Part shown: positions 9,521 through 19,766 of the stretch, piece after piece
How positions within the stretch are numbered: the first letter of the stretch is position 1
Layout: every line of letters starts with the position of its first letter
NCBI RefSeq assembly: GCF_028553745.1
Contig: NZ_CP067129.1
Span: forward strand, 1,594,501 to 1,658,500
Reading direction: 5' to 3'
Length of the DNA: 64,000 nt
Source of the DNA: Paracoccus seriniphilus
GTDB taxonomy: Bacteria > Pseudomonadota > Alphaproteobacteria > Rhodobacterales > Rhodobacteraceae
Notes under the pieces: model-generated
Seen by the model: the letters and a program-made list of their open reading frames with translations, nothing else
What the model was told of the DNA's origin: nothing
Databases searched by the model: none
Program-made: the position numbers and the translations under genes

Positions 9521-10255
9521 TCAAACATGAACGCGGGTATAGGTGCCCCGTCCCTCGAGAATCGCGCGGAAGCCGCCCGGTTCATCCAGTGAGAACACCA
9601 CGATCGGCAGCCGGTTGTCGCGCGCCAGTGCGATGGCCGAGGCGTCCATGACGCCCAGATGCTTTTGCAGCACTTCGTCATAGCTGACTTCGCCATAGCG
9701 TTTTGCATCGGGGAACTTGGCCGGGTCCTTGTCGTAAACACCATCGACCTTGGTGCCCTTGAAGATCGCCTCGCAGGTCATCTCGTTGGCGCGCAGGGTC
9801 GCTGCAGTGTCGGTGGTGAAATAGGGATTGCCGGTGCCGGCAGCAAAAATGACAATCCGCTTCTTCTCAAGATGGCGGATGGCGCGGCGGCGGATATAGG
9901 GTTCGCAGACCTCATCCATGCGGATCGCGCTGATCACCCGACAATGATGGCCCAGGGCTTCCAGCGCGGATTGCATCGCCAGCGCATTCATGACGGTGGC
10001 CAACATGCCCATATAGTCAGCCGTTGTCCGCTCCATTCCCTGCGCGCTGCCCTGCAGACCGCGGAAGATATTGCCGCCACCGATCACCATGCAGACCTCG
10101 ACGCCCATCTTGGCAACGACATCCACCTCGTTGGCGATTCGCGATACGGTGGGCGGATGCAGGCCGAAACCCTGGTCCCCCATCAGCGCCTCGCCTGAAA
10201 TCTTGAGCATCACCCGGTTGTACTGAGTGGGCGCGGAGCCCGTTTCTTCGGTCAT
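9521..10255 (-). CDS. pyrH: Uridylate kinase
   Basis: Phosphorylates UMP to UDP; belongs to the amino acid kinase fold. [10 protein letters not shown] (about residue 16) and [10 protein letters not shown] are the phosphate-binding loops. [16 protein letters not shown] and the lysine in [15 protein letters not shown] are the other family blocks. The start at 10255 (MTEETGSA) is preceded by AAGGA about 8 bases upstream, better than the longer alternatives. 244 aa. It heads the minus-strand envelope operon and is divergent from miaA, so promoters for both lie in 10256-10340. Confidence 0.96.
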   Translation of the reverse strand: MTEETGSAPTQYNRVMLKISGEALMGDQGFGLHPPTVSRIANEVDVVAKMGVEVCMVIGGGNIFRGLQGSAQGMERTTADYMGMLATVMNALAMQSALEALGHHCRVISAIRMDEVCEPYIRRRAIRHLEKKRIVIFAAGTGNPYFTTDTAATLRANEMTCEAIFKGTKVDGVYDKDPAKFPDAKRYGEVSYDEVLQKHLGVMDASAIALARDNRLPIVVFSLDEPGGFRAILEGRGTYTRVHV

Positions 10256-10340
10256 GAGCTGTCCTTCCATGGGCCCGTCGCTTTCATCGCGGCGCAAAAT
10301 GTCGCAAAAGACCCGGACAATCAACAGCCCGGAACGTCAG

Positions 10341-11228
10341 ATGCGCCCTACCGATCTATCCCGGATCGATTCCACCCGCCACCTGTTGATCGCAGGTCCG
10401 ACCGCCAGCGGAAAATCCTCGCTTGCGATGGCCGTGGCCCAGGCGCAGGGCGGGCTGATCGTCAATGCCGATGCCCTGCAGATCTGGTCCTGCTGGCGGG
10501 TGCTGACCGCGCGCCCCAGCCCCCAGGACGAGGCCGCCGCGCCACATCGGCTGTATGGGCATGTGCATCGCGGGGCCAGCTATTCGGTCGGCGACTGGCT
10601 GCGCGATGTCGAGCCCCTGCTGAACCAGCGCCTGATCATTGTGGGAGGAACGGGACTTTACCTGACCGCACTGACGCGCGGGCTGGCCTATGTTCCCCCC
10701 GTGCCACCGGAATTTCGGGCCGAGGGTGATACCTTGCTGGCGCAGGAAGACGGGTTGGCGCGAATGGTGGCGGATCTGGACGCACGCACGCGCGACCGCA
10801 TCGACATTCGCAACCCCGCCCGCGTCCAGCGCGCCTGGGAGGTGCTGCGGGCCACCGGACGCGGCCTGTCGGAATGGCAGGATGACACGCCCCCGCCCCT
10901 GATCGCGCCGCAGCATTCTCAGAATCTGGTGCTGACGGCAGATCGCGACTGGCTGGCCGACCGGATCGCGCTTCGTTTCAACCAGATGATGGCCACCGGA
11001 GCTTTGGAAGAGGCGCGTCAGTTGCAGCCCCATTGGGATCCCGGCCAGCAATGGGCCCGCGCCATCGGTGCTCCCGAGTTGATGGCCTTTCTGGCGGGCG
11101 ACATGGATCTGCAAACCGCGACCGAACGCGCCGTCATCGCCACCAGGCAATATGCGAAATCCCAGCGCATCTGGTTTCGGGGACGCATGCGCGACTGGAC
11201 AAACTGGCCGGTCGGACCCGATCAATGA
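10341..11228 (+). CDS. miaA: tRNA dimethylallyltransferase
   Basis: Adds a dimethylallyl group from DMAPP to A37 of tRNAs reading UNN codons. The P-loop GPTASGKS is at residues 19-26. NADALQIW, the GGTGLYLTAL block and the C-terminal ATRQYAKSQRIWFRG are diagnostic. I chose the ATG at 10341 (MRPTDLSRID), 295 aa. The frame stays open back to 10227, but that part overlaps pyrH antisense and lacks family similarity. Confidence 0.95.
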   Translation: MRPTDLSRIDSTRHLLIAGPTASGKSSLAMAVAQAQGGLIVNADALQIWSCWRVLTARPSPQDEAAAPHRLYGHVHRGASYSVGDWLRDVEPLLNQRLIIVGGTGLYLTALTRGLAYVPPVPPEFRAEGDTLLAQEDGLARMVADLDARTRDRIDIRNPARVQRAWEVLRATGRGLSEWQDDTPPPLIAPQHSQNLVLTADRDWLADRIALRFNQMMATGALEEARQLQPHWDPGQQWARAIGAPELMAFLAGDMDLQTATERAVIATRQYAKSQRIWFRGRMRDWTNWPVGPDQ

Positions 11229-11320
11229 CGGTTTGCACCTCGCTGTCCCATATCGCTTGAGAAGAATCAGAGAATAGGCGATAATCCGCTCATGACTTGT
11301 CTGGCCGGGATGGCGCTGAA

Positions 11321-12343
11321 ATGGATGGCGAGAGAACAGATCTACCACCGGGATTTCCTTTTAAATCTGCGGGTCTGGGACGCATCAAGGCGCGCAGCGT
11401 GTCGGGACAGGAGGCTCGGCGGTTGGCGCGGGCCGGCATCTGTGACAGCAAGATTCCCTCGTTTCCGGCAAGAAAATCATCCGACAGCCTGACATTCACG
11501 CATCCAGAGCGACCGGTCCGGATGACGTCTCCGCAAGGGCGCGGGGGCGGACATGGCAGACACGGCAAGCCGCAGGGCGTCAGCCTTCTGCCTCTGGCGA
11601 CCTTTGTCTGGGGGGCACCCGGACCCCGTCCGAAACCCAGAACCCGCACCGAGCATTGCCTGGTCTGGGTCACCAGGGGCCATCTTGGTCTCGACTTTCC
11701 GCGACGCGAACATCGCCTTGGTGTCGGAGACCTGAGATATATTCCGGCCGGCACGGCTTTCGCCAGCATTCCGATGCGCGATACCGAAGGCTATGTCGCT
11801 CTGATTCCGTCGGCCTTGATCCAGGATATGCGTGCGATCCTGCCAGCAGATGGCATTGCAGGCCATATCGGAGCGACATCGCCCGCACTGCTGGAATGCC
11901 TGCGGAAACTGGCCGCTTGCGAAGCAAGGGAAATTTTCGCACCGCTGGCCGGACTGGCGGAAATCCTTGAAGGCTTGAGCCCGTTGGATCGCCACGCGCC
12001 CAGCAGACCTCAACAGACAGCGGACCGCCCGCTGGCCGAGCGCTTTCTGACGCTGGCGCGCCATCAACCTCTGGGACAGGTATCGGTGGCCGATCTGGCC
12101 CGAAAGCTGGACAGCAACGTCGCCACGCTGGATCGCGCCTGCCTTGCCGCGCGCGGAATGCGCGCGGTCGAGATGCTGAACAAGCTGCGTCTGGAACTGG
12201 CGGTCGAGTTGCTGCGCCAGAGCAATCAAACGCCTGCCGGAATCGCGGCGCAGCTTGGCTATTCCAGCCTTGCCCATTTCACCCGCAGCTTCGTGGCGGC
12301 AACGGGCCGCACGCCGGACGCCTTTCGCGCTCAGCTTTGCTGA
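11321..12343 (+). CDS. AraC-family transcriptional regulator
   Basis: DNA-binding regulator of unknown target. The last ~100 residues form the two helix-turn-helix motifs of the AraC family: [20 protein letters not shown], then [19 protein letters not shown] with GRTPDAFR at the end. The middle (about residues 75-150) resembles a cupin-like sensing domain ([16 protein letters not shown]). The start is uncertain: a TTG at 11297 is in frame and an ATG at 11510 (MTSPQGRG) is also possible. The 3' end overlaps the convergent rlmE by 13 bp. No neighbour suggests the ligand. Confidence 0.8.
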   Translation: MDGERTDLPPGFPFKSAGLGRIKARSVSGQEARRLARAGICDSKIPSFPARKSSDSLTFTHPERPVRMTSPQGRGGGHGRHGKPQGVSLLPLATFVWGAPGPRPKPRTRTEHCLVWVTRGHLGLDFPRREHRLGVGDLRYIPAGTAFASIPMRDTEGYVALIPSALIQDMRAILPADGIAGHIGATSPALLECLRKLAACEAREIFAPLAGLAEILEGLSPLDRHAPSRPQQTADRPLAERFLTLARHQPLGQVSVADLARKLDSNVATLDRACLAARGMRAVEMLNKLRLELAVELLRQSNQTPAGIAAQLGYSSLAHFTRSFVAATGRTPDAFRAQLC

Positions 12344-13089
12344 GACGCCCCGCCCATATCCGGACGGCCACGGAACCCTGTCGCAACTACGAATTTCTCG
12401 GATGAATCGCTACGGCTTGCCGGCGGCTTGACATTGGCCACCTTGGTGAATGCCTTTTTCAGCATGGCCTGCATATTGGCCTCGGCCCCGCCTGCCAGAA
12501 CCTTGGCAATAAAGGTGCCGCCCGGTTCCAGCACGTCAAAGGCCAGTTCGGCCGCAGCCTCGACAAGGGCGACGATTCGCAAATGGTCGGTCGTCTTGTG
12601 CCCCGAGGATGAGGCGGCCATATCCGACATCACGACATCGGCGGGTCCACCCAGCCAGCCCTTGACCAGATCATCCGCGCCTTCCGAGAGGAAATCGAGC
12701 TGATGAATCTCGGCCCCTGAAATCGGGTCCACTTCCTGCAGGTCAACGCCGACCACGCGGCCGATCGGCTTGTCGCCCCTTTCGCCAAGCGCATTCACGC
12801 GCTGCACGGCGACCTGACACCAGCCCCCCGGCGCGCAGCCCAGGTCAACGATCCGGGCACCCGGCACCAGAAAACGGTATTTGTCGTCCAGTTCCAGTAT
12901 CTTGTAGGCCGCGCGCCCGCGAAACCCTTCGCGTTTTGCACGCGTGACATAGGGGTCGTTCAACTGCCGCTCAAGCCAAAGCTTGCTGGACAATCTGCGT
13001 CCCTTGGCCGTCTTGACCCGCACGCGCAGGTCGCGCTGCCCACGCCCGCTGGATTTTCCAGCGCGACTGCTTGGTCCCTTGCTCATCAT
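12331..13089 (-). CDS. rlmE: 23S rRNA (uridine-2'-O)-methyltransferase RlmE (FtsJ)
   Basis: Methylates the 2'-O of U2552 in the 23S A-loop. The SAM-binding motif is [12 protein letters not shown] (about residue 82). The K-D-K-E catalytic series is visible as K in RAAYKI, D in MSDMA, K in FIAKV and E in SSEKF. A basic N-terminal extension of about 40 residues ([17 protein letters not shown]) is common in alphaproteobacterial members. It overlaps the stop of the upstream phosphatase gene (ATGA at 13086-13089), so the pair is probably coupled. Confidence 0.95.
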   Translation of the reverse strand: MMSKGPSSRAGKSSGRGQRDLRVRVKTAKGRRLSSKLWLERQLNDPYVTRAKREGFRGRAAYKILELDDKYRFLVPGARIVDLGCAPGGWCQVAVQRVNALGERGDKPIGRVVGVDLQEVDPISGAEIHQLDFLSEGADDLVKGWLGGPADVVMSDMAASSSGHKTTDHLRIVALVEAAAELAFDVLEPGGTFIAKVLAGGAEANMQAMLKKAFTKVANVKPPASRSDSSEKFVVATGFRGRPDMGGASQQS

Positions 13090-14207
13090 GCAACTCCGTT
13101 CATGCCATCCGGCGTCAGCACCCCATCGCGCACCATCTGGGCATAAAGCAACCCCTCACGCAGTCCGCGATCCGCCACGGACAGCCGATTTGTCGGCCAG
13201 ACGCGCATCAATGTCTGCAAAATGGCGGCACCGGACATGATCAGCGCATGGCGTTCGCGGCCAATGCGCGGATCGCGGCGTCGCCCATCCGGGCCCAACT
13301 GCAGATAGGAATGTATGACCTTGTCGATCTGGTCACTGGTCATTTCCAGGCCGTCCACCTTGGTGCGATCATAGCGGCGCAGACCCAGATGGCTGGCCGC
13401 GACCGTCGTGACCGTGCCTGATGTCCCGATGATCTGGAAACCCTCATCGGGCGAGCCATCGGCATAGGGCGCGAAATCGGACAGAAGTTCCTCGAAATAC
13501 CAGCTCATCAGCGCGAAACGGCCCTGATCTTCCTCGACATCCGCGAACTGGTCGCGCAGGGTCGCAACACCCAGGGGCACGCTGATCCAGTCGACCACAC
13601 GCGCACCACCGGGCTGCGGGCTGCCGAAACCATCAGACAGCCGCATGATCGCACGGGAACGCTCCTTGGGTTCGACATCTTCAAGATCGATCCAGACCAG
13701 CTCGGTCGAACCGCCACCGATATCCACGACCATCAGCGTCTCGGTGGACTGGCTGACCAGTGGCGCGCAGGAGATGACTGCCAGGCGTGCCTCTTCCTCG
13801 GCCCCGATCACCTCGAAGGGCAGACCGGTCTCGCGCCGGATCGTGCGCAGGAAATCGCGACTGTTGCGGGCCCGCCGGCAGGCCTCGGTCGCGACCAGCC
13901 GCATGTTGCGCACCTGATGCTGATCCAGCTTGCGCCGACATACCTGCAATGCGTGAACGGTACGCGCCATCGAGCTGCGGGACAGGCGTCCCGAAGCTTC
14001 CAGCCCCTGCCCAAGCTGAACCGGCTTGGAGAAGCTGTCCACGACCGTAAACTGACTGCCGCGCGGTCGCGCAATCAGCATCCGGCACGAATTTGTGCCG
14101 AGATCGAGGGCAGCATAAAGCGCCCCCTCCTCGGAATGGCGGGTGACCGACGGCTCGACCGCATTTCTCGGGAACGCGTCCGCACCCGCAGGACGCTTGG
14201 GCGCCAT
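13086..14207 (-). CDS. Ppx/GppA family exopolyphosphatase / pppGpp phosphatase
   Basis: Actin-like ATPase-fold phosphatase acting on polyphosphate or pppGpp; which of the two cannot be decided from sequence alone. Phosphate loops are [14 protein letters not shown] (about residue 32) and [13 protein letters not shown] (about residue 155), with the catalytic Glu in [11 protein letters not shown]. The start at 14207 (MAPKRPAG) has GGAGGG about 9 bases upstream; the longer open frame upstream looks non-coding. 373 aa. It forms a two-gene unit with rlmE, a pairing common in Rhodobacterales. Confidence 0.9.
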   Translation of the reverse strand: MAPKRPAGADAFPRNAVEPSVTRHSEEGALYAALDLGTNSCRMLIARPRGSQFTVVDSFSKPVQLGQGLEASGRLSRSSMARTVHALQVCRRKLDQHQVRNMRLVATEACRRARNSRDFLRTIRRETGLPFEVIGAEEEARLAVISCAPLVSQSTETLMVVDIGGGSTELVWIDLEDVEPKERSRAIMRLSDGFGSPQPGGARVVDWISVPLGVATLRDQFADVEEDQGRFALMSWYFEELLSDFAPYADGSPDEGFQIIGTSGTVTTVAASHLGLRRYDRTKVDGLEMTSDQIDKVIHSYLQLGPDGRRRDPRIGRERHALIMSGAAILQTLMRVWPTNRLSVADRGLREGLLYAQMVRDGVLTPDGMNGVA

Positions 14208-14385
14208 AACACACGCCCTCCGATGGTAAGTTGAATGAAAGGTAGCCTGCCGACGATGCGCATACAAGAGGCCGCGCCCGCAAATGACCCGGAGGTCGCA
14301 AACGACCATCCACATGGTCGCAAGTGAACCATTCCGGAAATACTCCTGTGCGAACTTTGACGCATGACGGCAAGGACGTGGACAG

Positions 14386-14682
14386 ATGGCGAGCGTGACA
14401 CTGGTATACTGGCGCGACATCCCGGCGCAGGTGATGCAGGGAAAGGGCCGCGGCGCAACCCGTGTGTCCTTGTCTGAACGCTTTGAACAGGCGATCGACC
14501 GCGCGGCAATGAAGGCCGGGCTTTCCGGCACGGATGACTACCTGTCGCAATGGCGCCGCGAGAGTCTGGATGCCCCGGATGCCGCCAGCCTCGCCGCGCA
14601 GATCGAGACAGAATACGACAGCCAGAGGATTCGCGCATTGATCGACAATGCCGGTTTCCGGCCCGCAGATGAGGATGACTAG
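14386..14682 (+). CDS. Virulence-factor-domain small protein (one-carbon/corrinoid gene cluster)
   Basis: A 98-aa soluble protein of the family usually labelled virulence factor (probably PF13769), whose name says little about its role. It begins MASVTLVYWRDIPAQVM and includes RVSLSERFEQAIDRAAM. No signal peptide or membrane segment. It is followed 1 bp later by the reductase-like gene and then the corrinoid methyltransferase, an arrangement I recognise from other Rhodobacterales. The context suggests a function in methyl-THF or methionine metabolism rather than virulence; that is inference. Confidence 0.75.
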   Translation: MASVTLVYWRDIPAQVMQGKGRGATRVSLSERFEQAIDRAAMKAGLSGTDDYLSQWRRESLDAPDAASLAAQIETEYDSQRIRALIDNAGFRPADEDD

Positions 14683-14683
14683 G

Positions 14684-15565
14684 ATGGCCCTGATGCGCTT
14701 TCGCTCTCCGCCTGCCCAGAATGCCGCGATGGCAGAGTTCCTGCAGGATGCCTCGCTTGAGGTCATGCCGCGCACCCTGGACAAGATTCCCGATCTGCGG
14801 CCCCATCTGCCCGCCGGCGCGCTGGTCTTTGTTGCCCATATTGACGGCACTGCGGTCGAAGACATGCGCGCCGCCGTCTCGCGACTGGCTGCCGAGGGGT
14901 ATCGCGTCGTGCCTCATCTGCCCGCGCGGCTGCTGCCAGATGAAGCCGCGCTGCGCGATTGGGTCAGCGGTTATCGTGACAGCGGCGCTTCGGGTCTGCT
15001 GTTGCTGGCTGGCGGACTGGCAGAGGCCAAGGGCCCCTATTCCGATTCGATGCAATTGCTGGACAGCGGTCACATTCGCGATTTCAGCCAGCTTTTCATT
15101 GCCGGCCACCCCGAGGGAAACCGCGACATCGACCCCGATGGCGGCGAGGCCGAGGTAATGCGTGCGCTGAAATGGAAAGCCGATTTCGCCGCGCGCAGCG
15201 ATGCAGAATTCCAGATCGTCACCCAATTCGCCTTTGAAGCCGAGCCGGTCATCGCCTGGGGCAAGAGGCTGCGGCAGGCGGGAATTTCCATGCCGATCCG
15301 GATTGGTGTCGCGGGTCCGGCGAAACTGCAGACCATGCTGAAATTCGCGATCATGTGCGGGGTTGGCCCGTCGTTGCGCGTGTTGCAGCGCCGTGCCCGT
15401 GATGTCACGAAACTGCTGACCCCCTATGAACCGACCGAATTCGTGTCGGCGCTGGCGCAGGCCCGACAGAATGATCCCGATTTCCCCATTTCCGCCGCCC
15501 ATCTCTTTCCCCTTGGCGGAATATCGGCCTCGACAGACTGGCTGAACAAGGCCCGAACAGAATGA
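14684..15565 (+). CDS. Methylenetetrahydrofolate reductase-like protein
   Basis: Probably reduces 5,10-methylene-THF to 5-methyl-THF, feeding the methyltransferase encoded next. The 293-aa protein fits the MetF TIM-barrel pattern: FVAHIDGT, VVPHLPARLL, LLLLAGG, AGHPEGN, QIVTQFAFEAE and GVAGPAKLQTM in family order. It is divergent from classical MetF. GAGG lies about 9 bases before the ATG at 14684; a slightly longer start at 14675 (MTRMALM) is possible. Gap to the next gene is 10 bp. Confidence 0.82.
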   Translation: MALMRFRSPPAQNAAMAEFLQDASLEVMPRTLDKIPDLRPHLPAGALVFVAHIDGTAVEDMRAAVSRLAAEGYRVVPHLPARLLPDEAALRDWVSGYRDSGASGLLLLAGGLAEAKGPYSDSMQLLDSGHIRDFSQLFIAGHPEGNRDIDPDGGEAEVMRALKWKADFAARSDAEFQIVTQFAFEAEPVIAWGKRLRQAGISMPIRIGVAGPAKLQTMLKFAIMCGVGPSLRVLQRRARDVTKLLTPYEPTEFVSALAQARQNDPDFPISAAHLFPLGGISASTDWLNKARTE

Positions 15566-15575
15566 AAGGTGATAC

Positions 15576-16547
15576 ATGACCCGAACCGTTCTTCAATCGG
15601 CGACCAAGACCGCGACAATTGGTTTTGACGAGCCATTCTGCGTCATCGGGGAACGGATCAATCCGACCGGCCGCAAGAAACTGGCCGCAGAACTGGAGGC
15701 GGGCGATTTTTCCACCGTCGAACGCGATGCCGTCCTGCAGGTTGCCTGTGGTGCCATGGTCCTGGATGTGAATGCCGGGGTGGTCTACAACTCGAACCCC
15801 GATCCCAACATCACCGAACCGCCGCTGATGCGCAGGGTGATCGAACTGGTCCAGGGACTGGTGGATGTGCCGCTTTGCATCGACAGTTCGGTTCCCGCCG
15901 CGCTTGAGGCCGGGCTGGAGACAGCGCAGGGGCGCCCGCTGGTCAACAGCGTCACGGGCGAGGAAGATCGACTGGAAACGGTCCTGCCGCTGATCAAGAA
16001 ATACGATGTTCCGGTTGTCGCGATCAGCAATGACGACACGGGCATCAGCGAAGACCCCGATGTCCGCTTTGCCGTCGCGCGCAAGATCGTCCAGCGCGCC
16101 GCCGATTTCGGCATCCCGGCCCATGATATCGTTGTGGATCCGCTGGTCATGCCGGTCGGCGCCATGGCCACGGCCGGACGGCAGGTGTTCTCCCTTGTCC
16201 GCCGTCTGCGCGAGGAACTGGGCGTGAATACCACCTGCGGGGCCAGCAATATCAGCTTTGGCCTGCCCCATCGCCACGGGGTCAATGCCGCCTTCCTGCC
16301 CATGGCCATCGGAGCGGGCATGACCAGCGCCATCATGAACCCCGTACGCATGGTCGAGATGGAGGCCATCCGCGCTGCCAATCTGCTGATGGACCATGAC
16401 CCCAATGGCGGCGAATGGATCCGCTTTGCGCGCGTGATCGAGGCGGTCGAACAGGGCGCCAGCTTTGCCGAGGCCAGCAAGGATGCCTCGTCCACTGCGG
16501 GCAGTGGACGTCGTGGCGGGCGCAGATCGCGTTCGGCTAAAGGCTGA
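15576..16547 (+). CDS. Methyltetrahydrofolate:corrinoid methyltransferase (pterin-binding domain)
   Basis: Stand-alone pterin-binding TIM barrel that would pass the methyl group of methyl-THF to a cobalamin protein. Family blocks are VIGERINPTGRKK (about residue 22), VLDVNAGVVY, LCIDSSVPAALEAGL, NSVTGEE and DIVVDPLVMPVG, matching the methyl-THF domain of MetH and AcsE/MtgA-type enzymes. The last ~30 residues are a Gly/Arg/Ser-rich tail. There is no B12-binding or homocysteine domain in the protein or beside it, so those partners must be encoded elsewhere. It overlaps the convergent cydC by 11 bp. Confidence 0.88.
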   Translation: MTRTVLQSATKTATIGFDEPFCVIGERINPTGRKKLAAELEAGDFSTVERDAVLQVACGAMVLDVNAGVVYNSNPDPNITEPPLMRRVIELVQGLVDVPLCIDSSVPAALEAGLETAQGRPLVNSVTGEEDRLETVLPLIKKYDVPVVAISNDDTGISEDPDVRFAVARKIVQRAADFGIPAHDIVVDPLVMPVGAMATAGRQVFSLVRRLREELGVNTTCGASNISFGLPHRHGVNAAFLPMAIGAGMTSAIMNPVRMVEMEAIRAANLLMDHDPNGGEWIRFARVIEAVEQGASFAEASKDASSTAGSGRRGGRRSRSAKG

Positions 16548-18126
16548 TGATACGGTCGGCCAGCCGCATTTCGGCTGGCCGATGCGCCGCGATCAGGATT
16601 GCGCAATCGGGCAACCAGTCGCGCAATCCACGCAGAACCCTTTCGGCAGTTGCTGCATCCAGCCCCTCGGTCGGCTCATCCAGCAACAGGATGTCGGGCC
16701 GCTGGATCAACACCCGCGCAAGCGCCAGTCGCCGATATTCGCCACCTGACAGGCCGGAACCGCCCTCTCCCAATTGGTAATCCAGCGCGACCGGCAGCGC
16801 GCAAACCGCCAGAACAGCGTCTTTGTCGTGATCATCGCTGTCCGGCGCGGCAAAATGCAGCGCGTCCCGCAGGCTGCCGGCCATCAAGGCGGGCCGTTGG
16901 GGCAGATAGCCCAGTCTTCCGTCCCGGCAGATTTGACCGCCATCGAGGGGCAGCAAACCGGAAATCGCGTTCAGAAGCGTCGTCTTGCCCGATCCGCTGG
17001 GGCCAGTCAGGGCGACGGTCTCTCCCGGCGCGACGGAGAGGGTGAATTGGTGGATGACAGGCGCAGCACCGGGCATCGGTCTGACGGAGACATACTTCAA
17101 CTGCAACCCGCCGCCTGCGACCCGCAACGAGGGCTGGGCGGGCACCTGCTCAGGCTGGGGCTGCAGGGCCGGCACGATTCTTCGCGCGGCGCTGCGCATG
17201 CGGCCCAGTTCCGCAATACCACGCTGCATGGCTCCGCCCAGCTCGGTCAGGGCCAGCGCGGCAAAGATCGCCAGCGCGGCCTGCGCGGCACCGATCTGCG
17301 CCTCGACAGCCATTCTGCCCGCAATCAGGATCGTTCCCGCCAATGTCAATGCGGCCACGCCCTGCAACAACGCCGCGACCCGCCATTCCACCCGCGATTG
17401 CGTCATGGCGGTGTCGCGAGCCTGCTGATCCAGTTGCAAAAGTGCCTGTCGGCTTTCCGACAGATGACCCATCGTCGCAAGGAGAACCCGTCCGCGCAGA
17501 TGGTCGATCACTCCGGCGCGCAAGTCCTGATGCAGATCTTCAGCCAATGCGGCAACCGGGGCCGCGGAACGCCCGCCCCAGGTGAATGCAATCGCGGTTC
17601 CTGCGACATAGCTGCCGATCGCCCAGATCGCGACAACCGGCGCGACCAGCATCCACAGAGCCGCAAAGCTGGCCAGCGCGGCAAGAAGCCCGGCCAGCAC
17701 CGGGAAGACCAGCCTGATCGCCACGCCGTCCAGCGCATCGACATCCGCTGTCAGCCGGTTCAGCGCCTTGCCACCACGCAGACGGACAAGCGTGGCATAT
17801 CCGGCCTGTGACAGGCCCGACAGCAATGTCACGCGCAGGCTGGCAAGGACCTTGAGCGTGGCATCATGGGACAAGAGCCGCTCGCCATAGCGCCCTGCGG
17901 TGCGGGCCATGGCCAGAAAGCGGATCCCGGCCGAGGGCCGAAACACATCGAACACCGCTCCGGTGCCTGCCAGACCGGCGATACCTGCGGCAACGATGAA
18001 CCAGCCCGACAGCGCCAGCAGCGCCAGTCCAGCCAGCATCACGGCCACCGTCAGTGTCAACGCCCGCGACATCTCGGCCCGTCTTGCGCGCCAGATCAGT
18101 CGCAATATCTGCCAAAGCTCTGTCAT
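16537..18126 (-). CDS. cydC: Thiol reductant ABC exporter subunit CydC
   Basis: Half of the CydDC exporter that moves cysteine and glutathione to the periplasm and is required for cytochrome bd assembly. 529 aa: an N-terminal six-helix transmembrane domain (to about residue 300) and an ATPase with Walker A GPSGSGKTT (about residue 377), signature LSGGEYRRLALAR and Walker B DILLLDEPTEGLD. The start overlaps the cydD stop by 4 bp. No cydAB lies next to it here, so the oxidase it serves is elsewhere. Confidence 0.92.
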   Translation of the reverse strand: MTELWQILRLIWRARRAEMSRALTLTVAVMLAGLALLALSGWFIVAAGIAGLAGTGAVFDVFRPSAGIRFLAMARTAGRYGERLLSHDATLKVLASLRVTLLSGLSQAGYATLVRLRGGKALNRLTADVDALDGVAIRLVFPVLAGLLAALASFAALWMLVAPVVAIWAIGSYVAGTAIAFTWGGRSAAPVAALAEDLHQDLRAGVIDHLRGRVLLATMGHLSESRQALLQLDQQARDTAMTQSRVEWRVAALLQGVAALTLAGTILIAGRMAVEAQIGAAQAALAIFAALALTELGGAMQRGIAELGRMRSAARRIVPALQPQPEQVPAQPSLRVAGGGLQLKYVSVRPMPGAAPVIHQFTLSVAPGETVALTGPSGSGKTTLLNAISGLLPLDGGQICRDGRLGYLPQRPALMAGSLRDALHFAAPDSDDHDKDAVLAVCALPVALDYQLGEGGSGLSGGEYRRLALARVLIQRPDILLLDEPTEGLDAATAERVLRGLRDWLPDCAILIAAHRPAEMRLADRIISL

Positions 18127-19766
18127 GGCGTCACATCCACCCGTCTGTCCATTGCCTCGATCAGGCGCGGGTCATGGGTCGCCACGATCACGCTGGCCCC
18201 GCGCGCATGCATCGCCAGCAGACCGGCGATGATCGCCCGGGCCGTGTGATCGTCAAGATCGGCGGTCGGCTCATCGGCCAGCACATGGGGGCGGTTCCAC
18301 AGCGCGGCACGGGCGATGGTCAGCCGCCTTGCCTCGCCACCCGAAACTCCACCGCCCTGCTCTCCCAGAATCGTATCCAGCCCCTGCGGCAGTCGCGCGG
18401 GGATATGTTCGGCCTGCGCGATTCTCAGCGCCTCGGCCAGGCTGGAATCATCGAAATCGGCACCCAATGTCAGGTTCCAGCGCAGTGAGGCATCAAGGAA
18501 ATGCACATGTTGAGGGATCAGCGCCAGTGACTCGCGCCAACCATCCGCCGCGTCCTCGTCAATGGTCCTGTCGCCGATGCGCAGCGCCCCCGAGGCCGGC
18601 AATATTCCCGCCAGCGTCAACAGCAACGTGGTCTTGCCACTGCCTGTCGGACCCGTGATCGCCACGCTTTCACCCGCCGCGATATCCAGATCCGGATAGG
18701 CCCGGCCCCGCTGGATCAGGTTGCGCAGGTGAATATCCCCCGTGATCGGCGTGGCACGACCACCCTGCCCCGGCATGGTTGGCAGTTGCCGATCTTCGTC
18801 GCCGATCAACTCTGCCGCCACCGATTGCGCCGCCACCCTGTCATGCCAGGCCGCCGCCAGATCGCGCAGAGGCTGGAAAAAGGCCGGGGCCAGCAAGAGC
18901 AGCCAGATCCCTTCCGCCGGTTGCAGAGCCTGCCCCCAACTGCCGAAATCCAGCTGTCCCAGCAGAGTAAAACCGATATAGACAGCCATCATCGCCACGC
19001 CCAGGGCCGCAAACAGCTCCAGCACGGCACTGGACAGAAAGGCGATGCGCAGCACCTGCATGGTCTTGACGCGCAGGCGGTCCGCCCTTGTCGAGAAATC
19101 CTCCAGCATGGCATCCTGCGCCCCCAGCAACCGGATATCAATCAGCGCGGCCAGACGGTCCACCAACAGGGAATTGAGGTTGGAAATCTCGTCCATCTGC
19201 CGGGCCGAGGCATCCTTGGCCGCCATGCCGATCAGGGCCATGAACACGGGGATGAGCGGCCCGCTGATCATCAGGATCAGCCCCGCCGCCCATGAGACCG
19301 GAAATGTGACGGCCATGATCAACAGCGGAACCACCATGACCCGCGCCCTCGCCGCCTGCCAGCGCAGCAGATAGGCGCGCATCATGGCCAACTTGTCCAC
19401 CAGCAGCGCCGCTGTTTCGGCTGAAGAGGGCAGATCGGCACCGGGTGCGCGCTTTTCCGCCCGCATCAGCAGTTCTGCACGGCCCTGTGCGATGATCGCA
19501 TCCGCTGCCATCTCGCTTTGTCGCGCGGCGATCATGCCCAGAACTGCACGCAACAGCCCAAGCCCCAGCACAGCGCCCGCCGTCAGGAACAGGTCGGGCG
19601 TCCTTCCCGCCGTCATCGCCCCCAGCGATGCGGCCAGAATTCCCGCCTGCGGCAGCCACAGCATTTCAGCCAGAACCACCATCAGCGCGCCGAACTGCAT
19701 CTGCCGCTTTTGCGGCGCAGTCAATTCGCGCAGTTTTCCTGCAACCCGAGAGGATGAAATGCTCAT
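18123..19766 (-). CDS. cydD: Thiol reductant ABC exporter subunit CydD
   Basis: Partner of CydC in the heterodimeric cysteine/glutathione exporter. It has an N-terminal membrane domain, then Walker A GPTGSGKTTLL, signature VSGGEARRLTIAR and Walker B HVLADEPTADLDDH. The ATG at 19766 (MSISSSRVAGKL) gives 547 aa; an in-frame GTG at 19793 would add nine residues (MGPGREDRS). The region upstream is shared with the divergent trkH. Confidence 0.92.
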   Translation of the reverse strand: MSISSSRVAGKLRELTAPQKRQMQFGALMVVLAEMLWLPQAGILAASLGAMTAGRTPDLFLTAGAVLGLGLLRAVLGMIAARQSEMAADAIIAQGRAELLMRAEKRAPGADLPSSAETAALLVDKLAMMRAYLLRWQAARARVMVVPLLIMAVTFPVSWAAGLILMISGPLIPVFMALIGMAAKDASARQMDEISNLNSLLVDRLAALIDIRLLGAQDAMLEDFSTRADRLRVKTMQVLRIAFLSSAVLELFAALGVAMMAVYIGFTLLGQLDFGSWGQALQPAEGIWLLLLAPAFFQPLRDLAAAWHDRVAAQSVAAELIGDEDRQLPTMPGQGGRATPITGDIHLRNLIQRGRAYPDLDIAAGESVAITGPTGSGKTTLLLTLAGILPASGALRIGDRTIDEDAADGWRESLALIPQHVHFLDASLRWNLTLGADFDDSSLAEALRIAQAEHIPARLPQGLDTILGEQGGGVSGGEARRLTIARAALWNRPHVLADEPTADLDDHTARAIIAGLLAMHARGASVIVATHDPRLIEAMDRRVDVTP

